Assembly (NCBI GenBank): GCA_022560215.1
Contig: JADFTO010000128.1
Location: forward strand, 1-7,922
DNA length: 7,922 bases
Origin: Pseudomonadota bacterium
GTDB taxonomy: Bacteria > Pseudomonadota > Alphaproteobacteria > Rhodospirillales > 2-02-FULL-58-16
Direction: 5' to 3'
The translations under genes and the position numbers were made by a program. Of this stretch, positions 1-6,391 are shown in pieces; position 1 is the first letter of the stretch; every line of letters starts with the position of its first letter. The notes under the pieces were generated by a model that was given only the letters and a program-made list of their open reading frames with translations, ran no database searches and was not told the DNA's origin.

Positions 1-117
1 GAGATTCAGCCATTCCCGGTAGAATTCTTGGGGGCGGCTGGGCCCGACGGGAATGATGCCCACACGTTGGAATCCCAGGGCGTGCGCGCGGGCTTTGATT
101 TCAGCGGAGAGCTCCAT
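1..117 (-). CDS. queG: Probable epoxyqueuosine reductase QueG, N-terminal fragment
   Basis: Only the first 39 codons are in the window; the gene runs off its left edge. The residues IKARAHALGF (7-16), then QRVGIIPV and a YREWL segment, match the usual start of QueG, where an amphipathic helix and a GFxxVGI strand precede the GYHGEM loop (outside the window). QueG is a cobalamin- and iron-sulfur-dependent enzyme that reduces epoxyqueuosine to queuosine at tRNA position 34, so it would use the B12 made by the neighbouring operon. The ATG at 117 is the only standard start in this frame after the preceding gene. It has no clear Shine-Dalgarno sequence, so translation may depend on the upstream gene or start elsewhere. 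The family call rests on about 39 residues and is therefore moderate; the cofactor link is family knowledge. Confidence 0.72.
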   Translation of the reverse strand, partial: MELSAEIKARAHALGFQRVGIIPVGPSRPQEFYREWLNL

Positions 118-166
118 GGCCGATGGACGGGAGGCCGGCAGGCCGGTAGAGGCGAGGAAACATTGG

Positions 167-181
167 CCGCGGCGGCCGCGG
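167..181. repeat. GC-rich inverted repeat (CCGCGG-CGG-CCGCGG)
   Basis: A perfect 6-base stem with a 3-base loop lies between the stop codon of the HigA-DUF3501 fusion (189) and the queG start (117). No run of T follows on either strand, so it is not a standard intrinsic terminator. It could pause or attenuate transcription into queG, or simply reflect local GC richness. Apart from this repeat I see nothing in 118-188. Confidence 0.35.
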
Positions 182-188
182 TCTCCGT

Positions 189-515
189 TTACGATAAATC
201 CTCTGCGAGAGCCGCAGCGGTATCGGGAGTCAGCGTTTCCTCATGGCTATAATGGGGATGGTCCACCACGATCTTCAGCCCTGCGGATCCGCCTAGGTCC
301 TGCCATTGCCCTCGCTGCGCTTCGCTGAGGGCGAATCTAAGGTACTGCACGGAACTGACGCGGCCCTCGCCGATCTGACGGGTGTCGAATTCGGCTTTGA
401 TGCGGTCGAAGCCGCGAAGCTCGAGCCAGATGTAATTTTCAATCCCTACCAGCTTGGGAAGCACGTCCTCGCGCAACAGTTCGCCCGGGTGCATGGGGGC
501 TAGTCCGTTCAGCAT
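189..515 (-). CDS. Chimeric protein: HigA antitoxin N-terminus fused to DUF3501 C-terminus
   Basis: The 108-residue product has two parts. Residues 1-21 (MLNGLAPMHPGELLREDVLP then K) are the canonical start of HigA-type antitoxins, which normally continue into an XRE helix-turn-helix. Here residue 22 onward reads LVGIENYIWLEL, then SSVQYLRFAL (54-63) and VVDHPHYSHE (83-92). This resembles the C-terminal half of DUF3501 proteins (GIE-hxWL, SSVHxxRF, VDHPxY blocks). The antitoxin's DNA-binding helices and the N-terminal half of DUF3501 are both missing. The ATG overlaps the higB stop (TGATG), and GGAGG sits about 10 bases upstream, so the native higBA start is preserved and the fusion should be translated. 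A longer open frame continues upstream to 1172 but overlaps higB and cobN and is not coding. DUF3501 has no assigned function. The domain identities are by recall of the families, not a search. The product is probably a non-functional remnant, though it could keep one partner interaction. Confidence 0.8.
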   Translation of the reverse strand: MLNGLAPMHPGELLREDVLPKLVGIENYIWLELRGFDRIKAEFDTRQIGEGRVSSVQYLRFALSEAQRGQWQDLGGSAGLKIVVDHPHYSHEETLTPDTAAALAEDLS

Positions 516-790
516 CAGTGGTAATCCTCCATATCGACGTCGAGGGCGCCTTCGTCCCAGCGGAAAGTCAGCCGCCAGTTGCCGGAGATCGTGATCGAGA
601 ACGTCCCCGCCCGGTCCCCCTTCAGTCGATGAAAGCGAAAGCCCGGAAGGTTGAGGTCCTCGGGGCGCGATGCCGCGTCGAGAGCCAGGAGCGCCCGCCT
701 GACGCGAGCCGTGTTTTTGACCGGTATCCTGGAGGCATCGCCCCTTCCGGCGAAACGCTTCAGCCCTTTGTGCGTGAACGACCTGATCAA
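515..790 (-). CDS. higB: HigB-type toxin of the RelE/HigB superfamily
   Basis: A full-length 91-residue HigB-like mRNA interferase. It starts MIRSFTHKGLKRF, has the FHRLKGDR turn (residues 53-60), the hallmark strand SITISGNWRLTFRW (65-78) and the terminal DVDMEDYH (84-91). The length and all blocks agree with the family, in which the toxin cleaves mRNA at the ribosome and is neutralised by HigA encoded just downstream. The start must be the TTG at 790, because an in-frame TGA lies only five codons upstream. No Shine-Dalgarno sequence precedes it, and the predicted promoter would begin transcription almost at this codon. The gene overlaps the downstream fusion by one base (TGATG). The oddity is that its antitoxin partner is truncated, so the toxin is an orphan unless it is inactive, silent or neutralised by an antitoxin elsewhere. 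Confidence 0.88.
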   Translation of the reverse strand: MIRSFTHKGLKRFAGRGDASRIPVKNTARVRRALLALDAASRPEDLNLPGFRFHRLKGDRAGTFSITISGNWRLTFRWDEGALDVDMEDYH

Positions 791-793
791 GTT

Positions 794-837
794 TGTAAGG
801 TATCAGCTTACACATTAATGTCAAGTCATACCTTACA
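794..837 (-). promoter_or_regulatory. higB promoter with inverted-repeat operator
   Basis: A -35 box TTGACA reads on the minus strand at 824-819, with a weak -10 candidate TACCTT at 802-797 (16-base spacer). The region holds a perfect 10-base inverted repeat, TGTAAGGTAT at 794-803 and ATACCTTACA at 828-837. A third CTTACA half-site at 807-812 forms a smaller dyad with 794-799 (7-base spacer). This arrangement fits an autoregulatory HigA operator covering the promoter. The antitoxin here lacks its helix-turn-helix, so the native repressor can no longer bind and the promoter may be derepressed, unless a related HigA acts in trans. Confidence 0.7.
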
Positions 838-877
838 TCTCTGAAGTCGCCGGCGGAAAGGGAGTGGCCGGGCCGCC

Positions 878-3800
878 TCACGTCCCGCCGGCGAGTTCCT
901 CTAGGGTCGTGTGGGTGCTGTTGAGCCGGGGCCGCCAGAGGCCCCGGGCCTGCGCCTCCAGCAGCCGCTCCGCCATCTCGCGCAAGGCCGCCGGGTTGTG
1001 CTCGGCGATGAAGGCGCGTACGTCGTCGTCGCCGAGATAGGCCTCGAACACGGCGTCGAAGTGGTGGTCCCGCACGCAGTGCGCGGTGGCGGCGAAGGCG
1101 AACAGGTAATCCACGGTGGCCGCCATCTCGAAGGCGCCCTTGTAGCCGTGGCGCATGACGCCCCTGATCCATTTCGGGTTGACCACGCGGGAGCGCACGA
1201 CGCGGGCGATTTCTTCCTCCAGGGTGCGGGCGCGGGGGGTCTCGGGCCGGGAATGGTCCATGTGGTAGACGGCGGGCTGGGCTCCGGAAAGGTGGCGCAC
1301 GGCCGCCGTCATGCCGCCCTCGAACTGGTAGTAATCGTCGGCATCCAAAAGATCGTGCTCCCGGTTGTCCTGGTTCTGGACCACCGCGTCGACGGATTTG
1401 AGCCGGGTCTCGAACAGGCCGTGGGCGGGGCGGCCCTCGGCGCCTGCTCCATACGCATAGCCCCCCCAGGCCACGTAGGCCCGGGCCAGGTCGGCGTCGG
1501 TCTCCCAGCCGCGCTCGTCGATCAGGGCCTGCAGCCCGGCCCCGTAGGCCCCGGGCTTCGAGCCGAAGACCCGGTATCCGGCGCGCCTGACGGCTTCGGC
1601 CTCAATCACCCCCGTTTCCATCAGCCGCGAGGACTCGGCCCGGACGTTGGCCGCCAGGGGGTTTTGGTCTTCCGGCTCGTCCAGGGCGGCGATGGCGCGG
1701 GCCGCCGAATCGAACAAATCGATGAGGCCCGGAAAGGCGTCGCGGAAGAACCCCGAGACGCGCAGCGTCACATCGACCCGGGGGCGGTCGAGGATGGAAT
1801 AGGGAAGCACCTCGAAGCCGGTCACCCGGGCCGCCTCCCAGGTCGGGCGCGCCCCCATCAGGGCCAGCCCTTGCGCGATGTCGTCGCCGCCGGTGCGCAT
1901 GTTGGACGTGCCCCAGGCGGTGAGCGCCATGGACCGGGGCCAGGCCCCGTGTTCCTGCATGTGGCGTTCGACGAGGAGCGCCGCCGACTTCCAGCCCAGG
2001 GTCCAGGCCGCCGGCGTCGGCACCGTGCGGGTGTCGACGGAATAGAAGTTGCGTCCCGTCGGCAGCACGTCGGGCCGCCCCCGGGTCGGCGCGCCGGACG
2101 GCCCCGGTTCGACGAAACGCCCGTCCAGGCCGTCGAGAAGCCCCGTCATCTCGGCCGCGCCCGAGGCTTCCACCGCCGGGCGGATGCGGCGCTCCAGCTC
2201 GTCCAGGACGGCCAGGGTGGCGGTCCAGCCAGCCTCCGCCGGTCTCACGCCTGCGACCAGGGCGAGGGCCAGCCCTTCCAGCCTTTCCACCGTGTCGCCG
2301 TGGCTGCGCCAGGCATCGCCGCCGGTGAGCGCCTCGGGCCTGGGGCCGGTCCAGGGCTCGGACATGGTGCAGTCCAGGGGATCGAAGTCTAGCCCCAGGT
2401 CCGAGGCCAGGGCGCGCATAAGCGAGGCGTCGCCCGGGCCCGTCCCCCGGGGCACCCGGACCAGGGCCACCAGCAGCTCGGCGAGAAGTCCGCCCCCGGG
2501 CGAGACGCCGAAAACATGGAGGCCGTCGCGGATCTGCATCTCTTTGAGTTCGCACAGGTAGTTGTCCAGCTTGCCCAGCGCCTGGCCCTCGTCGTCGCCG
2601 GCGCCCATGCCGCAGTCGGCGTCAATGCCCGAAGCCTGGCAGAGATCGAGGATATCGGTGCGCAACACCTTGCACCGGCGCGGGTCCATGCCGGCGGCCT
2701 CGAAGTATTCGTCCACCAGCTGCTCCAGGTCCCGGAGCACCCCGTAGCTTTCGGCGCGCGTCAGCGGCGGGGTCAGGTGATCGACGATCACGGCGCCGGC
2801 GCGGCGCTTGGCCTGGGCCCCCTCTCCGGGATCGTTGACGATGAAGGGATAGAGGTGCGGCAGCGCCCCGAAGGCGGCCTCCGGCATGCACTCGGGCGAC
2901 AGCGCCAGGGCCTTGCCGGGCAGCCATTCCAGGTTGCCGTGCTTGCCCATGTGGACCACGGCGTGGGCACCGAACTCACCCCTGATCCAGGCATAGAAGG
3001 CGAGGTAGCCGTGGGGCGGCGCCAGGTCCGGGTCGTGGTAGGTGGCCACCGGGTCTATGTCGTATCCCCGGGACGGTTGCAGGCAGACCGCGACGTTGCC
3101 GAGGCGGAAGGCGGGGATGGAGAAACCTTTGCCGGGGCTGAAAAATGGATCGTCGGCGGGCCGGCCCCAGCGGTCGTTTATTTTCTTCCGCGCCGCCGCG
3201 GGCAACTTGCCGAGAAAGGCCTGGTAGTCTTCCATGGACAGGGTCTCGGTCCCGTCCGCCCGCTTGGCGGCGGCGAGCCGGGCCATCAGCTTATCGCCGT
3301 CGTCGGGGATGGTGCCGACGGCGTAGCCCGCTCCCTTCATGGCGCCAAGGACAACGATGGCGGCGGCGGGCGTGTCCAGCCCCACCCCGTTGCCCATGCG
3401 CCCGTCCCGGCTGGGATAGTTGGCGAAGATCAGGGCGATGCGCCGGTCGCAAGCCGGGGTGCGCCCGAGCCCGGCCCAGCGCCTGGCCATCTCGCAGACA
3501 AAGGCGATGCGGTCCGGCACGGGCCGGTAACGGACGATGTCGGTTTCGGTGGCGGGATCCCGCCGGGCCAGCCCCTTGAAGGATACGGCGCGGGTGAGAA
3601 TCCGGCCGTCCACCTCGGGCAGGACCACGTTCATGGCGATGTCCGTGGCCGAGAGCCCCCGGGTCCCGGCGCGCCAGGCTTCCTCGCTGCCGCTCGAGAA
3701 CACCACCTGGAGGACCGGGCAATCGGCGCCGTCGAAAGGGCTGGCCCGGCGCTTGGCCCCGGGCGCCGAGACGGAGAATCCAGTGGCGTTCAACACCACG

Positions 3801-4582
3801 GCGCAGGGATCGTCGGCGAGCAGGCTGGCCACCGTCGCCGCCGCCACCTCGTCCTTGAGGCTGGTGACGTAAAGGGGCAGGGGGTTGAGGCCGGCTTCCG
3901 ACAGGCCGCCGATCATGGCGTCTACGGCATCGAGGTTGGCCGCCTGGACCAGGGCCCGGTAGAACACCAGCGCCGCCACGGGCGCGCTTGGGCTCCAGTG
4001 GCCGCGGACGGCGTCCCGGTCGGGCCGTTCCAGCCCCGGCCAATAGAGCCCGGCGCGGAGCAGGGCGCGGGGCTCCCGCCAGTCCGCCTCGGCCCCGATC
4101 AGGCTGGCCGAGTAGTTGAGGAATTCAAGCGCGTTGTCGAGGCCGCCGTGGACGCAGTACTGCCACAGCCGGTGGCAGGCCTCGGTGGGCAGGTTGGAAA
4201 GGCCAGTCAGCTCGGAATCGGCGCTATCGTCGCCGGGGAGCAGGGCAAGTGCGATGCCCCGCTCCCTGCACACGGCGACGACTTGCTCCACCCCGTAAGG
4301 CCAGTAGCCGCGCCCGCCGAGCAGGCGCACGGCCACCAGCCGGGCGTGGCCGATGACGCCGTCCACGTAAAGATCGACGCTCATGTTGTGGCCGAGGTGG
4401 AGCAGGCTGGCCAGCCTGAGGCTGGGGAAGCCATCGCCCGCAAGCCTTTCGCGGGCCTGGGCCAGGAGGGCCAGTTCCGAATCCGCCGCCGACAGGAAGA
4501 CCATGTCGCCCGGGCTCTGGCCCAGGTCCACGGCTTCCGTGCCGTCGTCGATGACTCCGGGTTGGGCTGCGAGCAGGTGCAT
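878..4582 (-). CDS. cobN: Cobaltochelatase large subunit CobN
   Basis: This 1234-residue protein is the large subunit of the aerobic cobaltochelatase, which with CobS and CobT inserts Co2+ into hydrogenobyrinic acid a,c-diamide using ATP in the cytoplasm. The start MHLLAAQPGVIDDGTEAVDL is typical of CobN. The CobN/Mg-chelatase H signature HMGKHGNLEWLPGK lies at residues 544-557, followed by the PHLYPFIVNDPGEG segment. NFYSVDTRTVPT begins at 845, with AWGTSNMRTGGDDI (889-902) after it. The C-terminus contains MRHGYKGAFEMAATVDYLF and ends near LWRPRLNST, as in complete homologues. The length is normal and the frame is unbroken. The ATG lies 6 bases after the cobW stop, with only a weak ribosome site, so translational coupling to cobW is likely. 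The cobS and cobT subunits are not in the window. No clear terminator follows; the next feature is the higB promoter. Confidence 0.97.
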   Translation of the reverse strand: MHLLAAQPGVIDDGTEAVDLGQSPGDMVFLSAADSELALLAQARERLAGDGFPSLRLASLLHLGHNMSVDLYVDGVIGHARLVAVRLLGGRGYWPYGVEQVVAVCRERGIALALLPGDDSADSELTGLSNLPTEACHRLWQYCVHGGLDNALEFLNYSASLIGAEADWREPRALLRAGLYWPGLERPDRDAVRGHWSPSAPVAALVFYRALVQAANLDAVDAMIGGLSEAGLNPLPLYVTSLKDEVAAATVASLLADDPCAVVLNATGFSVSAPGAKRRASPFDGADCPVLQVVFSSGSEEAWRAGTRGLSATDIAMNVVLPEVDGRILTRAVSFKGLARRDPATETDIVRYRPVPDRIAFVCEMARRWAGLGRTPACDRRIALIFANYPSRDGRMGNGVGLDTPAAAIVVLGAMKGAGYAVGTIPDDGDKLMARLAAAKRADGTETLSMEDYQAFLGKLPAAARKKINDRWGRPADDPFFSPGKGFSIPAFRLGNVAVCLQPSRGYDIDPVATYHDPDLAPPHGYLAFYAWIRGEFGAHAVVHMGKHGNLEWLPGKALALSPECMPEAAFGALPHLYPFIVNDPGEGAQAKRRAGAVIVDHLTPPLTRAESYGVLRDLEQLVDEYFEAAGMDPRRCKVLRTDILDLCQASGIDADCGMGAGDDEGQALGKLDNYLCELKEMQIRDGLHVFGVSPGGGLLAELLVALVRVPRGTGPGDASLMRALASDLGLDFDPLDCTMSEPWTGPRPEALTGGDAWRSHGDTVERLEGLALALVAGVRPAEAGWTATLAVLDELERRIRPAVEASGAAEMTGLLDGLDGRFVEPGPSGAPTRGRPDVLPTGRNFYSVDTRTVPTPAAWTLGWKSAALLVERHMQEHGAWPRSMALTAWGTSNMRTGGDDIAQGLALMGARPTWEAARVTGFEVLPYSILDRPRVDVTLRVSGFFRDAFPGLIDLFDSAARAIAALDEPEDQNPLAANVRAESSRLMETGVIEAEAVRRAGYRVFGSKPGAYGAGLQALIDERGWETDADLARAYVAWGGYAYGAGAEGRPAHGLFETRLKSVDAVVQNQDNREHDLLDADDYYQFEGGMTAAVRHLSGAQPAVYHMDHSRPETPRARTLEEEIARVVRSRVVNPKWIRGVMRHGYKGAFEMAATVDYLFAFAATAHCVRDHHFDAVFEAYLGDDDVRAFIAEHNPAALREMAERLLEAQARGLWRPRLNSTHTTLEELAGGT

Positions 4583-4588
4583 GGCGGC

Positions 4589-5608
4589 TCAGGCCCCGAG
4601 GCCCGATGTGACGGCCGACCAGTCCACGCCCTTGAGCCCGATCACCACGAGGTTGCTTTGGCGCTCCTCGCCGTCCCGCCACGGGCGGTCGTAATAGCGC
4701 TGGACGCGGGAGCCGACGGCCTGCACCACGTGGCGCATTTCCTTGCCCGTCACGTGGACGAACCCCTTGACGCGCAGGATGGGATGGCTGGCGGCCAGGG
4801 CCCGGATGCGTTCTTCCAGCGCCGCCGGGTCGGCGACGGGGCCCAAGGTGACGACCCGGCTTTCGAAGTCGTCGTGGTCGTGGTCCTCGCCGTCGTGATG
4901 GGACGGCCGCGCCTCGATGCCATCCTCGGCCGCCGCCTCCAGCCCCAGCACCGCCAGCGCATCGACGACGCCGTTGACGGCGGGGATCACCCTAACGGCC
5001 GGGTCGATTTCCCTGGCCACCTCGCCCAGCACCGAGGCCAGGTCGTCGGGGGTCACCAGGTCGGTCTTGTTGAGCACCACCAGGTCGGCGCAGCGGAGCT
5101 GGTCCGTGAACACTTCTTCCAGGGGCGAGTCGTGGTCCAGGGCGGTATCGGCCCGGCGTTCGCTGTCGACGGCCTGGGGATCGGCGGCGAACTGGCCGCT
5201 GGCGACGGCCGGCGCGTCGATCACGGCGACGACGCCGTCCACCGTCACCCGGGAGCGGATTTCCGGCCAGTTGAAGGCCTTGACCAGGGGCTTGGGCAGG
5301 GCCAGGCCGGAGGTCTCGATGACGATGTGGTCCGGGGGGTCGGGGCGCTCGATCAGGATCTCCATGGTGGGCAGGAAGTCCTCGGCGACGGTGCAGCAGA
5401 TGCAGCCGTTGGCGAGCTCGATGATGTCGCCCTCGGCGCAGCCCTCGATGCCGCATCCCGTGATCATCTCGCGGTCGATGCCGAGTTCGCCGAACTCGTT
5501 GATCACCAGGGCCAGCCGCCGGCCCCTGGCGGTCTCCAGCAGGTGGCGGATGAGGGAGGTCTTGCCGGCGCCCAGGAAGCCGGTGATCACGGTGGCGGGG
5601 ATCTTCAT
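4589..5608 (-). CDS. cobW: CobW GTPase, cobalt metallochaperone
   Basis: A 339-residue G3E-family GTPase of the COG0523 group. The Walker A motif GFLGAGKT is at residues 10-17, the metal-binding CICC motif at 69-72, the ETSGLALPKP switch region at 99-108 and the NKTD guanine-specificity motif at 180-183. A His/Asp-rich loop (SHHDGEDHDHDD, 236-247) precedes the CobW C-terminal domain (about 250-335). CobW proteins bind Co(II) in their Mg-GTP state and are thought to hand it to the chelatase; direct adjacency to cobN supports this over a zinc role. The start is firm: AAGGAGG lies 7 bases upstream, inside the end of cobP, and the ATG overlaps the cobP stop as ATGA. Expression is expected to be under the upstream cobalamin riboswitch. 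Confidence 0.96.
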   Translation of the reverse strand: MKIPATVITGFLGAGKTSLIRHLLETARGRRLALVINEFGELGIDREMITGCGIEGCAEGDIIELANGCICCTVAEDFLPTMEILIERPDPPDHIVIETSGLALPKPLVKAFNWPEIRSRVTVDGVVAVIDAPAVASGQFAADPQAVDSERRADTALDHDSPLEEVFTDQLRCADLVVLNKTDLVTPDDLASVLGEVAREIDPAVRVIPAVNGVVDALAVLGLEAAAEDGIEARPSHHDGEDHDHDDFESRVVTLGPVADPAALEERIRALAASHPILRVKGFVHVTGKEMRHVVQAVGSRVQRYYDRPWRDGEERQSNLVVIGLKGVDWSAVTSGLGA

Positions 5609-6156
5609 GGGGCCGCCTCCTTAGGGTCCCAGTCGTCCTTCAACAGGGTGGCCAGGCCGGCGGCGACGAAGACCACCCGCTCGGCAACCCGGGCCACGGC
5701 CTGGTTCAGGGCGCCCGCCCCGTCGGCGAAGCGCCGCGCCAGGGGGTCCGGGGGGATGACGCCGAGGCCCACCTCGCCCGAGACCAGGACCACCGGCTGG
5801 GCGAGGCCGTCCAGGGCGCCGGTCAGGGCCCGGGTCTCGGCCTCGATGTCGCGGCCAGCCGCCATCAGGTTGGCGAGCCAGAGGGTCAGGCAGTCGACGA
5901 GCACGGGGCGGTCCGCGTGGCTGAGCGCCCGGGCCAGCTTCAGGGGTTCTTCCACCGTGGTCCAGTCCTCGCCCCGGCGCTCCCGGTGGCGGCGGATGCG
6001 CTCGGCCATCTCGGCGTCGCCGGCTTTTGCCGTGGCCAGGTAGAGGCCGGGGCCGTGGGCCTCGATGAGGCGCTCGGCGAAGGCGCTCTTGCCCGAGCGC
6101 TGGCCGCCGAGGACCAGGGTGACGGGGGGAAGGGGAAGGCCGATCAGGGAATCCAA
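5605..6156 (-). CDS. cobP: Adenosylcobinamide kinase / adenosylcobinamide-phosphate guanylyltransferase (CobP/CobU)
   Basis: The bifunctional enzyme phosphorylates adenosylcobinamide and then transfers GMP to it, preparing the lower-ligand loop of B12. From the TTG at 6156 the protein has 183 residues, the usual family length. The P-loop GGQRSGKS is at residues 17-24, the probable guanylylated histidine is in IRRHRERR (His57), the Walker B-like strand VLVDCLTLWLANLM is at 85-98, and the SGEVGLGVIPPDPLARRF block starts at 126, ending with ALNQAVA. The family norm is SNEVG, so Gly replaces the Asn. An in-frame ATG at 6249 would add 31 residues encoded by the riboswitch itself, so I reject it. 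The TTG has GGAGG about 8 bases upstream. Its stop overlaps the cobW start. Confidence 0.92.
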   Translation of the reverse strand: MDSLIGLPLPPVTLVLGGQRSGKSAFAERLIEAHGPGLYLATAKAGDAEMAERIRRHRERRGEDWTTVEEPLKLARALSHADRPVLVDCLTLWLANLMAAGRDIEAETRALTGALDGLAQPVVLVSGEVGLGVIPPDPLARRFADGAGALNQAVARVAERVVFVAAGLATLLKDDWDPKEAAP

Positions 6157-6163
6157 GGCTTTG

Positions 6164-6178
6164 TCCTCCGCCCGAGGA
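6164..6178 (-). promoter_or_regulatory. Hairpin masking the cobP ribosome binding site
   Basis: On the minus strand TCCTC-GGGCG-GAGGA forms a perfect 5-base-pair hairpin with a 5-base loop, and its 3' arm is the GGAGGA Shine-Dalgarno sequence of cobP. It lies about 20 bases downstream of the riboswitch P1 stem. This suggests the riboswitch works by blocking translation initiation rather than by termination; no T-rich terminator is present here. The switching mechanism is inferred. Confidence 0.6.
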
Positions 6179-6189
6179 TGGTTGGCGCC

Positions 6190-6360
6190 GACAGGGCCGG
6201 GCAGGTTTCCTGGCTCGGGCTCGGCGGCCGCGGCGCCTTCCCGGCGCAAACGCGCGCCAGTGGCTATACGTTGCCGCGGCCTCGCCCTTCACAGTTGCGG
6301 GGGCAGCGCCGGAATTGCGGGGGGAGACCCCGCGCACCGGCTTCCCTTTCCCGGCTGAGT
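6190..6360 (-). ncRNA. Cobalamin (adenosylcobalamin-type) riboswitch
   Basis: Read on the minus strand, this leader shows the conserved cobalamin-riboswitch blocks in order: a GGGAA...GGTG segment at the 5' side, the GCTGCCCCCGCAACTGT core (6307-6291), a GCCACTGG...CGGGAAGGC arm, and the B12 box GAGCCAGGAAACCTGCC (6216-6200). A P1 stem can be drawn between GCCGGG (6355-6350) and CCCGGC (6201-6196). It lies directly upstream of cobP and is the expected B12-responsive repressor of cobP-cobW-cobN. An open frame starting inside it (6249) is not a gene. Confidence 0.96.
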
Positions 6361-6391
6361 TCAAGTCTTATCACATGGGGTTTGAGGGAGG

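Noticed and set aside
516..1172. Upstream extension of the HigA-DUF3501 frame to 1172
   Set aside because: The extension overlaps higB and the end of cobN in another frame and is Arg/Gly-rich without motifs. The ATG at 515 has a ribosome site and the TGATG overlap with higB.
911..2392. Plus-strand open frame of 493 codons opposite the 3' part of cobN
   Set aside because: Same antisense effect; no recognisable motif, and cobN is unambiguous in this stretch.
2516..6043. Very long plus-strand open frame (1175 codons) opposite cobN, cobW and cobP
   Set aside because: It is low-complexity, rich in Gly, His, Val and Ala, matches no family I know and mirrors three well-supported genes. High GC at third positions produces such open antisense frames.
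6157..6249. N-terminal extension of CobP/CobU from the ATG at 6249
   Set aside because: It would be encoded by the riboswitch aptamer and is not conserved in the family. The TTG at 6156 has a GGAGG site and gives the usual length.
6361..6391. Promoter for the riboswitch-cobP operon near GTGATAAGACT
   Set aside because: A weak -10-like sequence is present, but I found no acceptable -35 box at the right distance. The real promoter may lie within the end of the fusion gene.
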